Shown here: positions 8,395 to 16,794 of the stretch, in pieces
Numbering within the stretch: position 1 is the first letter of the stretch
Layout of the letters: each line of letters begins with the position of its first letter
Assembly: GCA_036504895.1 (NCBI GenBank)
Contig: DASXUJ010000085.1
Coordinates: 1-58,552 of the forward strand
Origin: Syntrophorhabdaceae bacterium
Lineage (GTDB): Bacteria; Desulfobacterota; Syntrophorhabdia; Syntrophorhabdales; Syntrophorhabdaceae
Length of the DNA stretch: 58,552 nucleotides
Reading direction: 5' to 3'
Translations under genes and position numbers: made by a program
Notes under the pieces: generated by a model
Seen by the model: only the letters and a program-made list of their open reading frames with translations
What the model was told of the DNA's origin: nothing
Databases searched by the model: none

Positions 8395-8654
8395 CTTTTT
8401 GGGTTAACAAAAAGCGATAATTGTTACTCGTACCTACCAAGGTCTCACGCAGACGTGGCGACCGTAACTTACCCTCATCGACCCCGAGGGAAACTCAACA
8501 GCGTAGTTCAAATCAGTCAAAGAGATTATAGACTGGGGGGCTGAACATTCAGCCCCGGAGATAAGGGTGTGCCGCTCATCATGAGGCGATCCTGTGCCGT
8601 AGAGGCGAGGGGACCACACTTTTATCCTCCACAAAATTACCCGGAGGTGACTTG
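8395..8654 (+). promoter_or_regulatory. Structured leader of amtB2
   Basis: This gene-free stretch holds a CCCTC/GAGGG hairpin (8472-8490), the 15-mer GTTCAAATCAGTCAA (8506-8520) and a perfect 8-bp hairpin GGGGCTGA-ACAT-TCAGCCCC (8537-8556), then a further imperfect stem before the ribosome site. The motif ACTTACC, the CCCTC/GAGGG hairpin and GTTCAAA-x-CAGTCAA recur in the same order before glnN, which suggests a shared cis-regulatory RNA or operator. I match it to no riboswitch family. Confidence 0.5.
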
Positions 8655-10007
8655 GTGAGGAAGGTCGTATTTGTGTTGGTGCTGGTGATGGGTCTCCTGA
8701 TCGCAGGGGTCTCGCTCGCTCAGAATTCGGAAGTAGTGCCCCCTATGCAGACAGTGGCGGCGGGTGCGGCGTCATCCCCTATCGATACGGGGGATACTGC
8801 CTGGATGCTCGTATCCATAGCTCTGGTGATGCTCATGACGCCTGGGCTCGCATTTTTTTATGGGGGTATGGTGCGGCGCAAGAACGTGCTCGGGGTCCTG
8901 ATGCAATGCTTTATTGCCCTGGGCCTGATTACGGCGCAGTGGATCCTCTTCGGGTACAGTCTCTCCTTTGCGCCCGCGAAAGGTTTCTGGGGCGGCCTTC
9001 AGTGGATGGGTCTGAGCGGGGTCGGCTCCATGCCGTTTAAAGAGTATGCCCCCACCATTCCCCACGAAGCCTTCATGATGTTTCAGGCCATGTTTGCCAT
9101 AATCACACCGGCCCTTATCATCGGCGCCTTTGCGGAGAGGATGAGGTTCGCGGCCTTCGTGATCTTCAGCATCCTCTGGGCGACCTTTATCTACGACCCA
9201 ATCTGCCATTGGATGTGGGGCGTGGGGGGATGGCTCAGGGAGATGGGCGCCCTCGATTTCGCGGGTGGAACGGTGGTGCATATCAACGCGGGCATGGCGG
9301 CCCTGGTGGCTGCCCTCGTAATAGGAAAACGGGACGGGTATATGAACAGACCGGTCCCGCCCCATAACCTGCCCTTTACCGTCCTCGGCACCGCGCTCCT
9401 CTGGTTCGGCTGGTTCGGGTTCAACGCGGGAAGCGCCCTCGGCGCGAACGGGCTTGCGGTCCACACCCTTGTCGTGACCCACACGGCCGCGGCAATCGCG
9501 GGGATCACCTGGGCATGCCTCGAATGGGTATTCAACGAAAAGCCGACCATATTCGGCACGGTCACCGGATCGATCGCGGGACTCGCCACCATTACACCCG
9601 CATCGGGATTCGTGACAATCGCCGCGGCGGCGCTTATCGGATTCGCCGCGAGCGTGGTCTGTTATGTCTGCGTGGCCCTCGTAAAGCCGAAGTTCGGATA
9701 TGACGATTCTCTTGACGCCTTCGGCGTCCATGGAGTAGGCGGCATCCTCGGCACTCTCGCGGTAGGCATTTTCGCCTCGAAAGCGGTCAACCCCGCGGGA
9801 GCGGACGGGCTGCTCTACGGAAACCCGAAGCAGCTTCTCATCCAGCTCATAGCCGTGGCAGTGACCATGGGATACAGTTTTATCGGAAGTTACATTATAC
9901 TTAAAGTAATCGACCTGTTCTTAAAGGTAAGAGTGGGCGAGAGAGACGAAATAATAGGCCTCGACCTCACCCAGCACCATGAGAATGCCTATACAGTGCT
10001 CGAGTAA
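8655..10007 (+). CDS. amtB: Ammonium transporter AmtB (copy 2)
   Basis: A 450-residue AmtB paralogue of the upstream copy: signal peptide, 11 membrane segments, and both pore histidines (VVHINAG and FGVHGVGG). The tail (LDLTQHHENAYTVLE) is almost the same as that of copy 1, whereas the N-terminal spacer is shorter and differs. GTG at 8655 is preferred over the TTG at 8652 because it lies 7 bases from GGAGG. The duplicated cassette suggests differential expression of two channels with two PII proteins; the leaders in front of them differ completely. Confidence 0.95.
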   Translation: MRKVVFVLVLVMGLLIAGVSLAQNSEVVPPMQTVAAGAASSPIDTGDTAWMLVSIALVMLMTPGLAFFYGGMVRRKNVLGVLMQCFIALGLITAQWILFGYSLSFAPAKGFWGGLQWMGLSGVGSMPFKEYAPTIPHEAFMMFQAMFAIITPALIIGAFAERMRFAAFVIFSILWATFIYDPICHWMWGVGGWLREMGALDFAGGTVVHINAGMAALVAALVIGKRDGYMNRPVPPHNLPFTVLGTALLWFGWFGFNAGSALGANGLAVHTLVVTHTAAAIAGITWACLEWVFNEKPTIFGTVTGSIAGLATITPASGFVTIAAAALIGFAASVVCYVCVALVKPKFGYDDSLDAFGVHGVGGILGTLAVGIFASKAVNPAGADGLLYGNPKQLLIQLIAVAVTMGYSFIGSYIILKVIDLFLKVRVGERDEIIGLDLTQHHENAYTVLE

Positions 10008-10155
10008 GGCGTTAAGGCGGGTGATGTGGGTGAAGCGTGTAAAGCGTGTAAAGAGGAAATCGGAAAAGGTGTAATGGGAAAACGAGATGCGTGTAATGCG
10101 TTAAAAGCGAAAATCGGAAAACGTGTAATCGGAAAACGAGGATGCGTGTGAAATG
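10008..10155. repeat. Degenerate octamer array after amtB2
   Basis: A longer version of the array after amtB1. GCGTGTAA is repeated around 10034-10051, and GTGTAAT alternates with GGAAAACG through 10062-10140. The words are the same as after amtB1, but their number and order differ, so this is not a simple copy of the first intergenic region. Confidence 0.7.
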
Positions 10156-10193
10156 TTGAGTGAAAGGACTGAAGAGACATTTTGTCCCACGTG

Positions 10194-10317
10194 CCGTAGC
10201 TCGCACAGCGAGCGAGAAGGGGAGGCTCCACGGGCTTGGCCCGTGGAGGGGGCGACGCAAGCCCCATTGATAGTGCGACGTGAGCCCCAATAATTGTGGA
10301 CGCGAGCCCCATTAAAT
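10194..10317. repeat. Mosaic palindromic element, copy 2 (A-C-D-D-D)
   Basis: Module A (GCTCGC-ACA-GCGAGC) and module C (TCCACGGGC-TTG-GCCCGTGGA) are followed by three successive versions of module D (GCGACGCAAGCCCC, GCGACGTGAGCCCC, GACGCGAGCCCC). Module B is absent. It occupies the same place as copy 1, between amtB and the PII gene. Confidence 0.8.
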
Positions 10318-10335
10318 TGTGCAAGGAGGAAAATA

Positions 10336-10677
10336 ATGAAACTGATCATTGCCATAATAAAACCGGACAGGCTTGAAGCGGTAAAACAGGAGCTTTATAA
10401 GCGGGATATAAACCTCATGACCGTGAGCGAGGTTCTGGGTCATGGTCGGCAGATGGGTGTGACTGAAATTTACAGAGGGGCAAGGGAGATGGGGAACCTC
10501 CTCCGGAAAATCCGTCTCGAGATCGCGGTAAACGAGGATTACATGGAGACTACCATCGAAGCGATTGTAAAAGGCGCACAAACGGGCGAAGTGGGAGACG
10601 GCAAGATATTCGTCCTCGAACTCGCCGAATGCGTCCGGATCCGAACGGAAGAAAGGGGTCGGAAGGCAATCGGGTAG
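10336..10677 (+). CDS. glnK: PII nitrogen-regulatory protein (copy 2)
   Basis: A 113-residue PII protein very close to copy 1 (same start KLIIAIIKPDRLEAVKQEL, same T-loop RGAREMGNLLRK, B-loop TGEVGDGKIFVL). Glu again replaces Tyr51, so both paralogues lack the classical uridylylation site. Differences cluster around residues 22-32 and 74-80. ATG at 10336 follows a strong AAGGAGG; an in-frame extension upstream runs into the repeat element and is rejected. Confidence 0.95.
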   Translation: MKLIIAIIKPDRLEAVKQELYKRDINLMTVSEVLGHGRQMGVTEIYRGAREMGNLLRKIRLEIAVNEDYMETTIEAIVKGAQTGEVGDGKIFVLELAECVRIRTEERGRKAIG

Positions 10678-10803
10678 AAGCAGTCGTTAGTATATAGTAT
10701 ATAGTCGTTAGTAAAAGACATACTGACTCATGGAAGTGGCCACGTGGCGGAAAGCGCCCGACAGACACCTTTGTTTCGACTATAGACTATATACTGGTTA
10801 ATG
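10678..10803. repeat. Inverted heptad array after PII copy 2
   Basis: Right after the PII stop: CAGTCGT, TAGTATA, TAGTATA, TAGTCGT (10680-10712), then after a GC-rich hairpin-like centre the inverted words CGACTATAGACTATATACTGG (10777-10797, given here as one 21-base arm with its last base optional). The layout matches that after PII copy 1, but the words are mostly TAGTATA instead of TAGTCGC. Confidence 0.7.
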
Positions 10804-10844
10804 GAAGGCGGTTAACGTATTGAAAGATTTTTTTACTTGTAGTA

Positions 10845-10950
10845 TGGTACTTACCATAACCCGCACAAAGAAGTGCGTGAACGTCATGACCCTCGCCGGC
10901 CTTAGAGGGTTGTTCAGGCAGATCGAACGACGCCGTTCAAAGCAGTCAAC
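10845..10950 (+). promoter_or_regulatory. Structured leader of glnN
   Basis: The 490 bases between PII copy 2 and glnN carry no credible gene. ACTTACC (10849-10855) is followed by CGCAC-AAAGAA-GTGCG (10862-10877), a 5-bp stem with a six-base loop having A at position 1 and G at position 4. Next come a CCCTC/GAGGG hairpin (10890-10909), a GAACG/CGTTC hairpin (10925-10938) and GTTCAAAGCAGTCAA (10935-10949). The hexaloop matches the A1/G4 pattern of ANTAR-bound antiterminator RNAs, but the second hexaloop and a downstream terminator are not evident. No -24/-12 promoter is seen. Confidence 0.4.
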
Positions 10951-11172
10951 GTCTTATGACTCGTACGAATTAATTTTTATCGAGGTGAAAGAGGATAAGA
11001 TTTTTGTTCCCCAAGCCTTGAAAGGAAAGACCTTGCGGTCCGGCATCAGTCCCTCGGTTTTCAGGGATGGTCCCGGGTACGCGAAAAAGGAATCAATGTT
11101 CCGTATTGTATCCTTTCCCATTCAAGGGAGAGGTAAGATATAGGGGTACATATTCCACACATGGAGGAAAGT

Positions 11173-13269
11173 ATGGAGCTTACAGAAGTCTTCGGTTCTA
11201 ATGTATTTAATGACAAGGTGATGAAAGAGCGGCTGCCCAAGCAGATATATAAGGCGCTGAAAGAGACGATCGACAAGGACATACCTCTTAGGCCTGAAGT
11301 CGCCGATGTCGTGGCGAATGCGATGAAAGATTGGGCTATCGAGAAGGGGGCCACCCATTACACCCATTGGTTCCAACCCCTCACAGGGATTACTGCTGAA
11401 AAGCATGATTCTTTCATATCTCCTGCCCCGGACGGCAGTGTAATCCTCGAGTTTTCCGGAAAACAGCTCATCCAGGGCGAGCCGGATGCCTCTTCCTTCC
11501 CGAGCGGCGGCCTGCGAGCCACCTTCGAGGCCAGGGGATATACCGCATGGGACTGCACGTCGCCGGCATTTCTCAAGACCGATGAAGCGGGCAATGTGAC
11601 CTTCACCATCCCCACCGCCTTCTATTCTTATAACGGCGAAGCCCTCGACAAGAAGACTCCTCTGCTGAGGTCCATGACGGCGGTCTCCAAGCAGGCATTG
11701 CGCGTTCTCAGGGCACTCGGAAATAAGGCCTCCGCCAAGGTCACCGCTACCGTAGGCCCGGAGCAGGAATATTTTCTGGTCGATAAGAAGTTCTACCTCG
11801 ACAGGCTCGATCTCATGCTTGCGGGAAGGACCATCTTCGGCGCTCCCGCCCCTAAGGGTCAGGAGCTCGAGGACCAGTATTTCGGCTCCATCAAGGACAG
11901 GGTCTCCGATTATATGAACGACCTCAATATGGAGTTGTGGAAGATGGGTATTACTTCGAAGACCCAGCATAACGAAGTGGCCCCTGCCCAGTATGAGATG
12001 GCCCCTATTTTCGGCACCACCAACATTGCGACGGACCACAACCAGCTCGTGATGGAGACCATGCAGAAAGTGGCGCTGCGCCATGACCTCGTGTGCCTTC
12101 TCCATGAAAAACCGTATGCAGGCATTAACGGCTCCGGTAAGCATAACAACTGGTCTCTTTCCACCGACGACGGCCTCAATCTTCTCGAGCCCGGCAACAC
12201 TCCCGGCGAGAACGTCCAGTTCCTTCTTTTCGTGAGCGGCCTCATCAAAGCCGTCGATCTCCACGCGGACATCCTGAGGGCGACCTGCGCAACCGCGGGC
12301 AACGATCACCGTCTCGGCGCAAATGAGGCGCCTCCCGCCATTATCTCCATTTTTATGGGCGAGGAGCTGACGGGAATCCTGGAAAAAATCGCAAAAGGCG
12401 AAAAGATCACCACGAAAGACGCCCAGTTCGTAAAGGTGGGCGTGGATACGCTGCCCCCCATCCCCAAGGACAATACGGACCGGAACAGGACCTCTCCTTT
12501 CGCCTTTACAGGTAATAAATTCGAATTCAGGATGGTCGGCTCGGCCCAGTCGGTCGCGGGATCGAATGTGGCGCTCAACACGATCGCGGCAGAGGCCTTC
12601 GATGAAATCGCCACCCGCCTCGAAAAAGCAAAAGACAAGAATGCCGAGGCAGCGGCTATCATCAGGGATATCTATAAGAAACATAACCGCATCATCTTCA
12701 ACGGCAACAACTATTCCGACGCCTGGGTAGTCGAAGCCGAGAAGAGGGGGCTTCCCAATGTGAGGAATTCCGTGGATGCCCTCAAGGCCTTCGTCACCAC
12801 CAAGGCACTTAAACTTTTCGAAAAATATGAGGTCTTTATCCCGAAGGAACTCCATTCCCGTTATGATGTGTATGTGGATGCCTATTCAAAACAGATCAAT
12901 ATCGAGGCCATGGTGGCAATCGACATGACGAAGCGGCAGTTCCTGCCCTCAGGCCTCGAATATGCCACCTTTCTGGCAGATTCCATCGCCACTTTCAAGA
13001 GTCTGGCGGTCAGCGCGTCCGTGCAGGCGGATATATTGAAGAAGCTCAACGGCGTGCTCTCATCGGCCTACAAGAACATGGCGAAGCTCGAAGGCGCCGT
13101 CGCCAAGGCTCAGGCAACCGGGGACGTGGCAAAGCAGGGCGAGGCTTACCGCGACAAGGTATTCCCCGCCATGCAGACCCTCAGGGCAGACGTGGATGCC
13201 ATGGAGCTGATGGTGCCGAAGGACATGTGGCCGGTACCGACCTACGCCGACCTCCTGTTTAAACTGTAA
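11173..13269 (+). CDS. glnN: Type III glutamine synthetase
   Basis: A 698-residue GSIII-family enzyme (much longer than the roughly 470 residues of GSI) that condenses glutamate and ammonium with ATP. Recognisable segments are [10 protein letters not shown], the PIFGTTN region, [18 protein letters not shown] with the ammonium/glutamate site, and [10 protein letters not shown] near the middle, followed by the long C-terminal helical region of GSIII. ATG at 11173 follows GGAGG by 5 bases; the ATG four codons earlier overlaps that site. It completes the nitrogen island with amtB and PII. No adenylylation-type regulation is expected for this family. Confidence 0.96.
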   Translation: MELTEVFGSNVFNDKVMKERLPKQIYKALKETIDKDIPLRPEVADVVANAMKDWAIEKGATHYTHWFQPLTGITAEKHDSFISPAPDGSVILEFSGKQLIQGEPDASSFPSGGLRATFEARGYTAWDCTSPAFLKTDEAGNVTFTIPTAFYSYNGEALDKKTPLLRSMTAVSKQALRVLRALGNKASAKVTATVGPEQEYFLVDKKFYLDRLDLMLAGRTIFGAPAPKGQELEDQYFGSIKDRVSDYMNDLNMELWKMGITSKTQHNEVAPAQYEMAPIFGTTNIATDHNQLVMETMQKVALRHDLVCLLHEKPYAGINGSGKHNNWSLSTDDGLNLLEPGNTPGENVQFLLFVSGLIKAVDLHADILRATCATAGNDHRLGANEAPPAIISIFMGEELTGILEKIAKGEKITTKDAQFVKVGVDTLPPIPKDNTDRNRTSPFAFTGNKFEFRMVGSAQSVAGSNVALNTIAAEAFDEIATRLEKAKDKNAEAAAIIRDIYKKHNRIIFNGNNYSDAWVVEAEKRGLPNVRNSVDALKAFVTTKALKLFEKYEVFIPKELHSRYDVYVDAYSKQINIEAMVAIDMTKRQFLPSGLEYATFLADSIATFKSLAVSASVQADILKKLNGVLSSAYKNMAKLEGAVAKAQATGDVAKQGEAYRDKVFPAMQTLRADVDAMELMVPKDMWPVPTYADLLFKL

Positions 13270-13312
13270 TAGCCGCAAAGCCCCTTGAGGGGCAGAGTAG
13301 AATAGTCACCAC

Positions 13313-13369
13313 GGCCGCCCGATAAGGAAGAGATTCATGAACCCCCGCCTTATCGGGCGGCCTTTTGTT
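13313..13369 (+). terminator. Terminator after glnN
   Basis: GGCCGCCCGATAAGG (13313-13327) pairs perfectly with CCTTATCGGGCGGCC (13348-13362) and is followed by TTTTGTT. A second small hairpin GCCCC/GGGGC lies upstream near 13279-13292. Confidence 0.9.
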
Positions 13370-13503
13370 CCCATTAACGGCGGTTTCTCGGGGCCGCAGC
13401 AAATCATTTCAGGAAAGGATGCCATGAACCCCGGTAAGGGTGGTTGTGAAACGTCCCCGGACTGATTACATTCTTTTCATTATCCATGATTACGGAGGAA
13501 TAG

Positions 13504-13986
13504 ATGGGCCAGAAAGATATCCTCATCGCCTTTGACGGCTCGGAACACGCTCTCAGAGCGGTGACATACGCGGCAACCCGGTTCGCGCTCAAAGACGTCA
13601 AAATAACGCTCCTTTACGTGCTCCCCAATATACCCCCGGAATTCTGGGATGACGGGCATATATTGAGCACGGCAGAGAAAGAAGAGAGACAAAGGGTAGT
13701 CGACCGCTGGTTCGCAAATCAGAAAGCGGTGCTTTTGCCCCTTTTCGGGAAGGCCCGCGGGATATTCAATGAAAACGGTATCGGCAACGAGCAGGTCGAA
13801 GCCAAAATGGTGAGCGATGTGACGGACGTAGCCGAGGCTGTTCTTGAAGTGGCGACGGCAGGGGGATACGGGACTGTCGTAATCGGGCGGCGACCCGCGA
13901 CACACAAGGCGCGGGGCTTTGCGGGCAGCGTAGTGACGGCCCTGCTCAACAGGGCGCACGGGCTCGCCGTCTGCGTGGTGGAATAA
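13504..13986 (+). CDS. Universal stress protein (UspA family)
   Basis: A 160-residue single-domain USP: opening ILIAFDGSEHALRAVTYAA, a central helix region and a C-terminal nucleotide loop in VVIGRRPATHKARGFAGSV. The loop departs somewhat from the ATP-binding G-2X-G-9X-G(S/T) pattern but keeps the terminal GS. GGAGG lies 6 bases before the ATG. It is monocistronic, bounded by the glnN terminator and the bidirectional terminator at 13988-14017. Its role in stress survival is family knowledge, not visible here. Confidence 0.9.
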   Translation: MGQKDILIAFDGSEHALRAVTYAATRFALKDVKITLLYVLPNIPPEFWDDGHILSTAEKEERQRVVDRWFANQKAVLLPLFGKARGIFNENGIGNEQVEAKMVSDVTDVAEAVLEVATAGGYGTVVIGRRPATHKARGFAGSVVTALLNRAHGLAVCVVE

Positions 13987-13987
13987 A

Positions 13988-14017
13988 AAGGGCGCGGGAG
14001 ACCACCCCCGCGCCCTT
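13988..14017. terminator. Bidirectional terminator between convergent genes
   Basis: AAGGGCGCGGG (13988-13998) pairs with CCCGCGCCCTT (14007-14017), with A-rich sequence on the left and TATA on the right. It lies between the convergent usp and DUF2950 genes and can serve both strands. Confidence 0.85.
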
Positions 14018-14031
14018 ATAGAATTAAATCT

Positions 14032-15000
14032 TTATTCGATCTTCTGCCACGTCTTATCGGGGTCGAATTTCTCGATCTTCGTGGCGATCTTTCCCGTATT
14101 TTTCCCGAGATTTTTCTGATAGACCACTCCATTCTGGTTGACCATAAAGGTCATGATCCCCGAGGAGCCATACCTTGCCGGATATGCCACCATGGCAAAT
14201 CCACCGAGCATATTACCATCGAGTATGTAACTGAAGGTCCCTCCCGATGCGTTCTTCCCCTGGGCGAACAGTATTTTGTAATAGTAGCCGTGGTAGGGCA
14301 CGCTCTTCTCTCCCGGCTTCGGGGATGAGTAGCCTTCGGCCCTCGCGGCTGCCATAAGGGGGCCGAGGGGGCTCGGTTCTTCGCCTTCCTTTGCATCCCA
14401 GTAGAGTCCGTCCTTTTTTCCCGGATCGCTCAGGAACTTTTGGGCGTATTCAAAAAGCCCGTCCCGGTCGAGGTCCCTGAGGGCAAATTCCCTCTGGGCA
14501 TCCACGTAGGCGAGGCACACCTGGATCACGTTAAGCTCGTTGCGGCCTATCCTCCTGTCGATCATCTCCCGGCGGCCGGCCCTGGTGTCGAAGACCCATG
14601 AATTACCTCTCTTCACCACGGGGATGGCGAAAGGCCAATCTTCACTCCCTACGTAAAGCAGGGCCTTTCGGTCGCCCACTTTTTCTATACGGTTTTTTTC
14701 ATCGTATCCCTTCAGGAACCGCTCGCGCTGGAGCCGGTCGTCCACCTCGTCGCCTGAATTGATGAGATCGGCATTTCCCCGGCCGTATATGGCGACAAGG
14801 GTTTTCCGGTCATGGGCCTTCAGGGCTTCCACCATCGCCTTGACCGCCTCCTCGGGAGAGGAGAAATGTCTCTGTTTTGTTTCCTTCCCATAAGCGGCCG
14901 AAGTATGAAGAAGGGAAAAGGCCAGGATAAAAGAGAAGAGAAAAGCGAAACTGACAAGGAGCGCGAGTCCCCGATTTCCATGTCGAACCGTACGAATCAT
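14032..15000 (-). CDS. DUF2950 exported protein
   Basis: A 322-residue protein with an N-terminal signal/anchor (hydrophobic ALLVSFAFLFSFILAFSLL) followed by the DUF2950 domain: FSSPEEAVKAMVEALKAHD, RERFLKGYDEKNRI, and the late motif YHGYYYKILFAQG. ATG at 15000 follows GGAGGAATTGCCAT; an in-frame extension of 11 residues is possible. It lies just downstream of a DUF3300 gene, and the two families are very often neighbours, so they probably act together in the envelope. The biochemical function is unknown. Confidence 0.85.
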   Translation of the reverse strand: MIRTVRHGNRGLALLVSFAFLFSFILAFSLLHTSAAYGKETKQRHFSSPEEAVKAMVEALKAHDRKTLVAIYGRGNADLINSGDEVDDRLQRERFLKGYDEKNRIEKVGDRKALLYVGSEDWPFAIPVVKRGNSWVFDTRAGRREMIDRRIGRNELNVIQVCLAYVDAQREFALRDLDRDGLFEYAQKFLSDPGKKDGLYWDAKEGEEPSPLGPLMAAARAEGYSSPKPGEKSVPYHGYYYKILFAQGKNASGGTFSYILDGNMLGGFAMVAYPARYGSSGIMTFMVNQNGVVYQKNLGKNTGKIATKIEKFDPDKTWQKIE

Positions 15001-15048
15001 ATGGCAATTCCTCCTACCGTTATTTGAGACCAATCTTTTGAATATCTT

Positions 15049-16416
15049 TTAGCGGTGTCCCCCGCCGCCTCCGCCGCCGACGTGACCTCCGCCGCTGTGA
15101 CCTCCACCGCCTCCGGCAGGTGATCCTCCGCTACCCGCGGGTCTTCCGCCGCCTCCGCCGCCTCCGGGGGCACGACCCATGCCGCCTCCTCCTCCGCCTG
15201 GAGGACGACCGACGGCACCTCCGCCACCTCCGCCCATGCCGGGCGGACGGCTCATGCCCGGGCCTCCGGGTCTTGCCGCACCGGCCGGCGGACGGCTCAT
15301 GCCGGGCTGACCGGGTTGGCCCATCCGTCCCGTTCCCGAGGGACGACCGGGGCTCATGCCCGTTCTCGGCGAAGTCACTGCTTCCCGGCTCTGACGGCCC
15401 CGCTCACTCTGGATCTGCGCGTTACGGCCGCTCACACCCGGAGCGCCGGGTCTGCCCGGCGCGGACGGACGTCCTCTGAAGTCTGCGGTATGTCCCGGCA
15501 CGCCTCTCGGTCCCTGACCGTATCTTTGAGCGGTCCCCATGTCTCTGTATGCGACTCCGCGCCTGTGAACCGCGTCGTGGTGCCACGCGCCACGTCCTCC
15601 GCCTCCATAGCGATTGACGTAGACATTGCGGTTTATGCGATGATTAAATCCCACGTTCTGATATACGTTCAGGCCAACGTGATGGTGCCGCCATCCGAAG
15701 CCTCCCCAGGCCCATCCCCAGGCAGCCCCCAGGGCGACCCCTATGCCGAAAGAGATGATACCGCCCACTATCACGGCCCCGACAGGGTAGTACGGGTAAG
15801 GGGGATAGTCCGGATACCACCACGGACCGTAGACGACCATGGGGTCATAGACAGGCACGTACACCACCTGGGGCTCTACGGGTTCAATCACGATGGCCGG
15901 CCCCTCGGTGATCACCCTCTGTTGGGCCGTGTTGGTGAGCGTACCCTGTGCCTGCGCCGCGGCCCTTAGTTTTTGCACCGTATCCATGACCTGGTCCTTC
16001 TGGCTCAGGAATGCATCACCAAGTCTTTGGGTCCAGTCCAGCCTCTGGTCCATCATGGCCAGGACGGAGGGGAAATTCGCCAGCGACTTTACGCTGGGGT
16101 CCCACGGCTGCTGGTCCAGGGCGGTTGCAAAGGCGTCTCCCTGAAGCTGCCTGTTGGCGCCGAGCCAGCGGTTCGCCTCCACAATCTCGATGGGATAGGT
16201 AGCGGCCATAAACACCTGGACGAGGAGCGAATCGGGATAGAGTGCGATCGGTGCGAGCATCTGATCGAGCTCTTCCTGCCTGAAAAGCGGCGGGGGAGAT
16301 GTTTCTCCCTGTGGGGGAGGAGGAATCTCGGAAGGCTGAGAGAATACCCCCTGGGGAACCGCGATGAGTAGCACAAGGAGCCACACGAGTGTTCTGACAC
16401 ATATTTTTAGGGTCAT
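15049..16416 (-). CDS. DUF3300 exported protein with Gly/Pro/Arg-rich tail
   Basis: A 455-residue protein with a signal peptide (LVWLLVLLIAVPQGVFS) and a DUF3300 domain: LDQMLAPIALYPDSLLVQVFMAATYP, then NRWLG and QQPWDPSVKSL. A Gly/Ala-rich hydrophobic stretch follows (VGAVIVGGIISFGIGVALG), then a long low-complexity tail of Gly runs with Pro, Arg and Met (about 310-455). The tail is disordered and probably surface or periplasmic. A ribosome site AGAGGAGAG precedes the ATG, and it is cotranscribed with the DUF2950 gene 48 bases downstream. Function unknown. Confidence 0.87.
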   Translation of the reverse strand: MTLKICVRTLVWLLVLLIAVPQGVFSQPSEIPPPPQGETSPPPLFRQEELDQMLAPIALYPDSLLVQVFMAATYPIEIVEANRWLGANRQLQGDAFATALDQQPWDPSVKSLANFPSVLAMMDQRLDWTQRLGDAFLSQKDQVMDTVQKLRAAAQAQGTLTNTAQQRVITEGPAIVIEPVEPQVVYVPVYDPMVVYGPWWYPDYPPYPYYPVGAVIVGGIISFGIGVALGAAWGWAWGGFGWRHHHVGLNVYQNVGFNHRINRNVYVNRYGGGGRGAWHHDAVHRRGVAYRDMGTAQRYGQGPRGVPGHTADFRGRPSAPGRPGAPGVSGRNAQIQSERGRQSREAVTSPRTGMSPGRPSGTGRMGQPGQPGMSRPPAGAARPGGPGMSRPPGMGGGGGGAVGRPPGGGGGGMGRAPGGGGGGGRPAGSGGSPAGGGGGHSGGGHVGGGGGGGHR

Positions 16417-16794
16417 AGTCTCTCCTCTTTACAGAATATTGCCCTGTTTCAGGATTGTCCATCCTTCTGCGGAGGATATTGATGAGTGGTCGATGGTCGA
16501 TGTTTTCCCGTTTCCGATCATACCAAAGCATAATCCTCCGAAGAGAGGTCGGTCAAGGCTTTCTTTCCGGTCGACCGGCCATGGGCCGACGTGGGGACCG
16601 CGCGGTTACCACGTCCAAAGGTCACATAACTTGTAAGAATATAGGAGCGGAAATAAGTAACGACGAGTGGGTCCGCTATTTCCGTTCCGGGCTTTGAACC
16701 GAAGTCCGGTGGACATGTTCGGCACGGGGCGTCATCCCCGATAGATGCACAAATAGTCCCTTTAAGGGACATGGGGCGGCAAAGGAGGTTGAAG
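16417..16794. other. Divergent intergenic region
   Basis: These 378 bases separate the DUF3300 gene (minus) from the amidotransferase gene (plus) and should hold both promoters. A good hairpin pairs GGAGCGGAAATA (16644-16655) with TATTTCCGTTCC (16677-16688) with one mismatch. No clear -35/-10 pair or gene is seen. Confidence 0.5.

Noticed and set aside
7684-10335. CRISPR array in the amtB-PII gaps
   Set aside because: The repeats are short, degenerate words without constant repeat-spacer structure, and no cas gene is present.
10820-11143. 107-codon frame in the glnN leader
   Set aside because: It begins with TTG without a ribosome site, covers the leader hairpins and has a composition unlike the neighbouring proteins.
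11122-12855. 577-codon frame antisense to glnN
   Set aside because: It mirrors the codon periodicity of a highly conserved gene in GC-rich sequence and has no motif or ribosome site.
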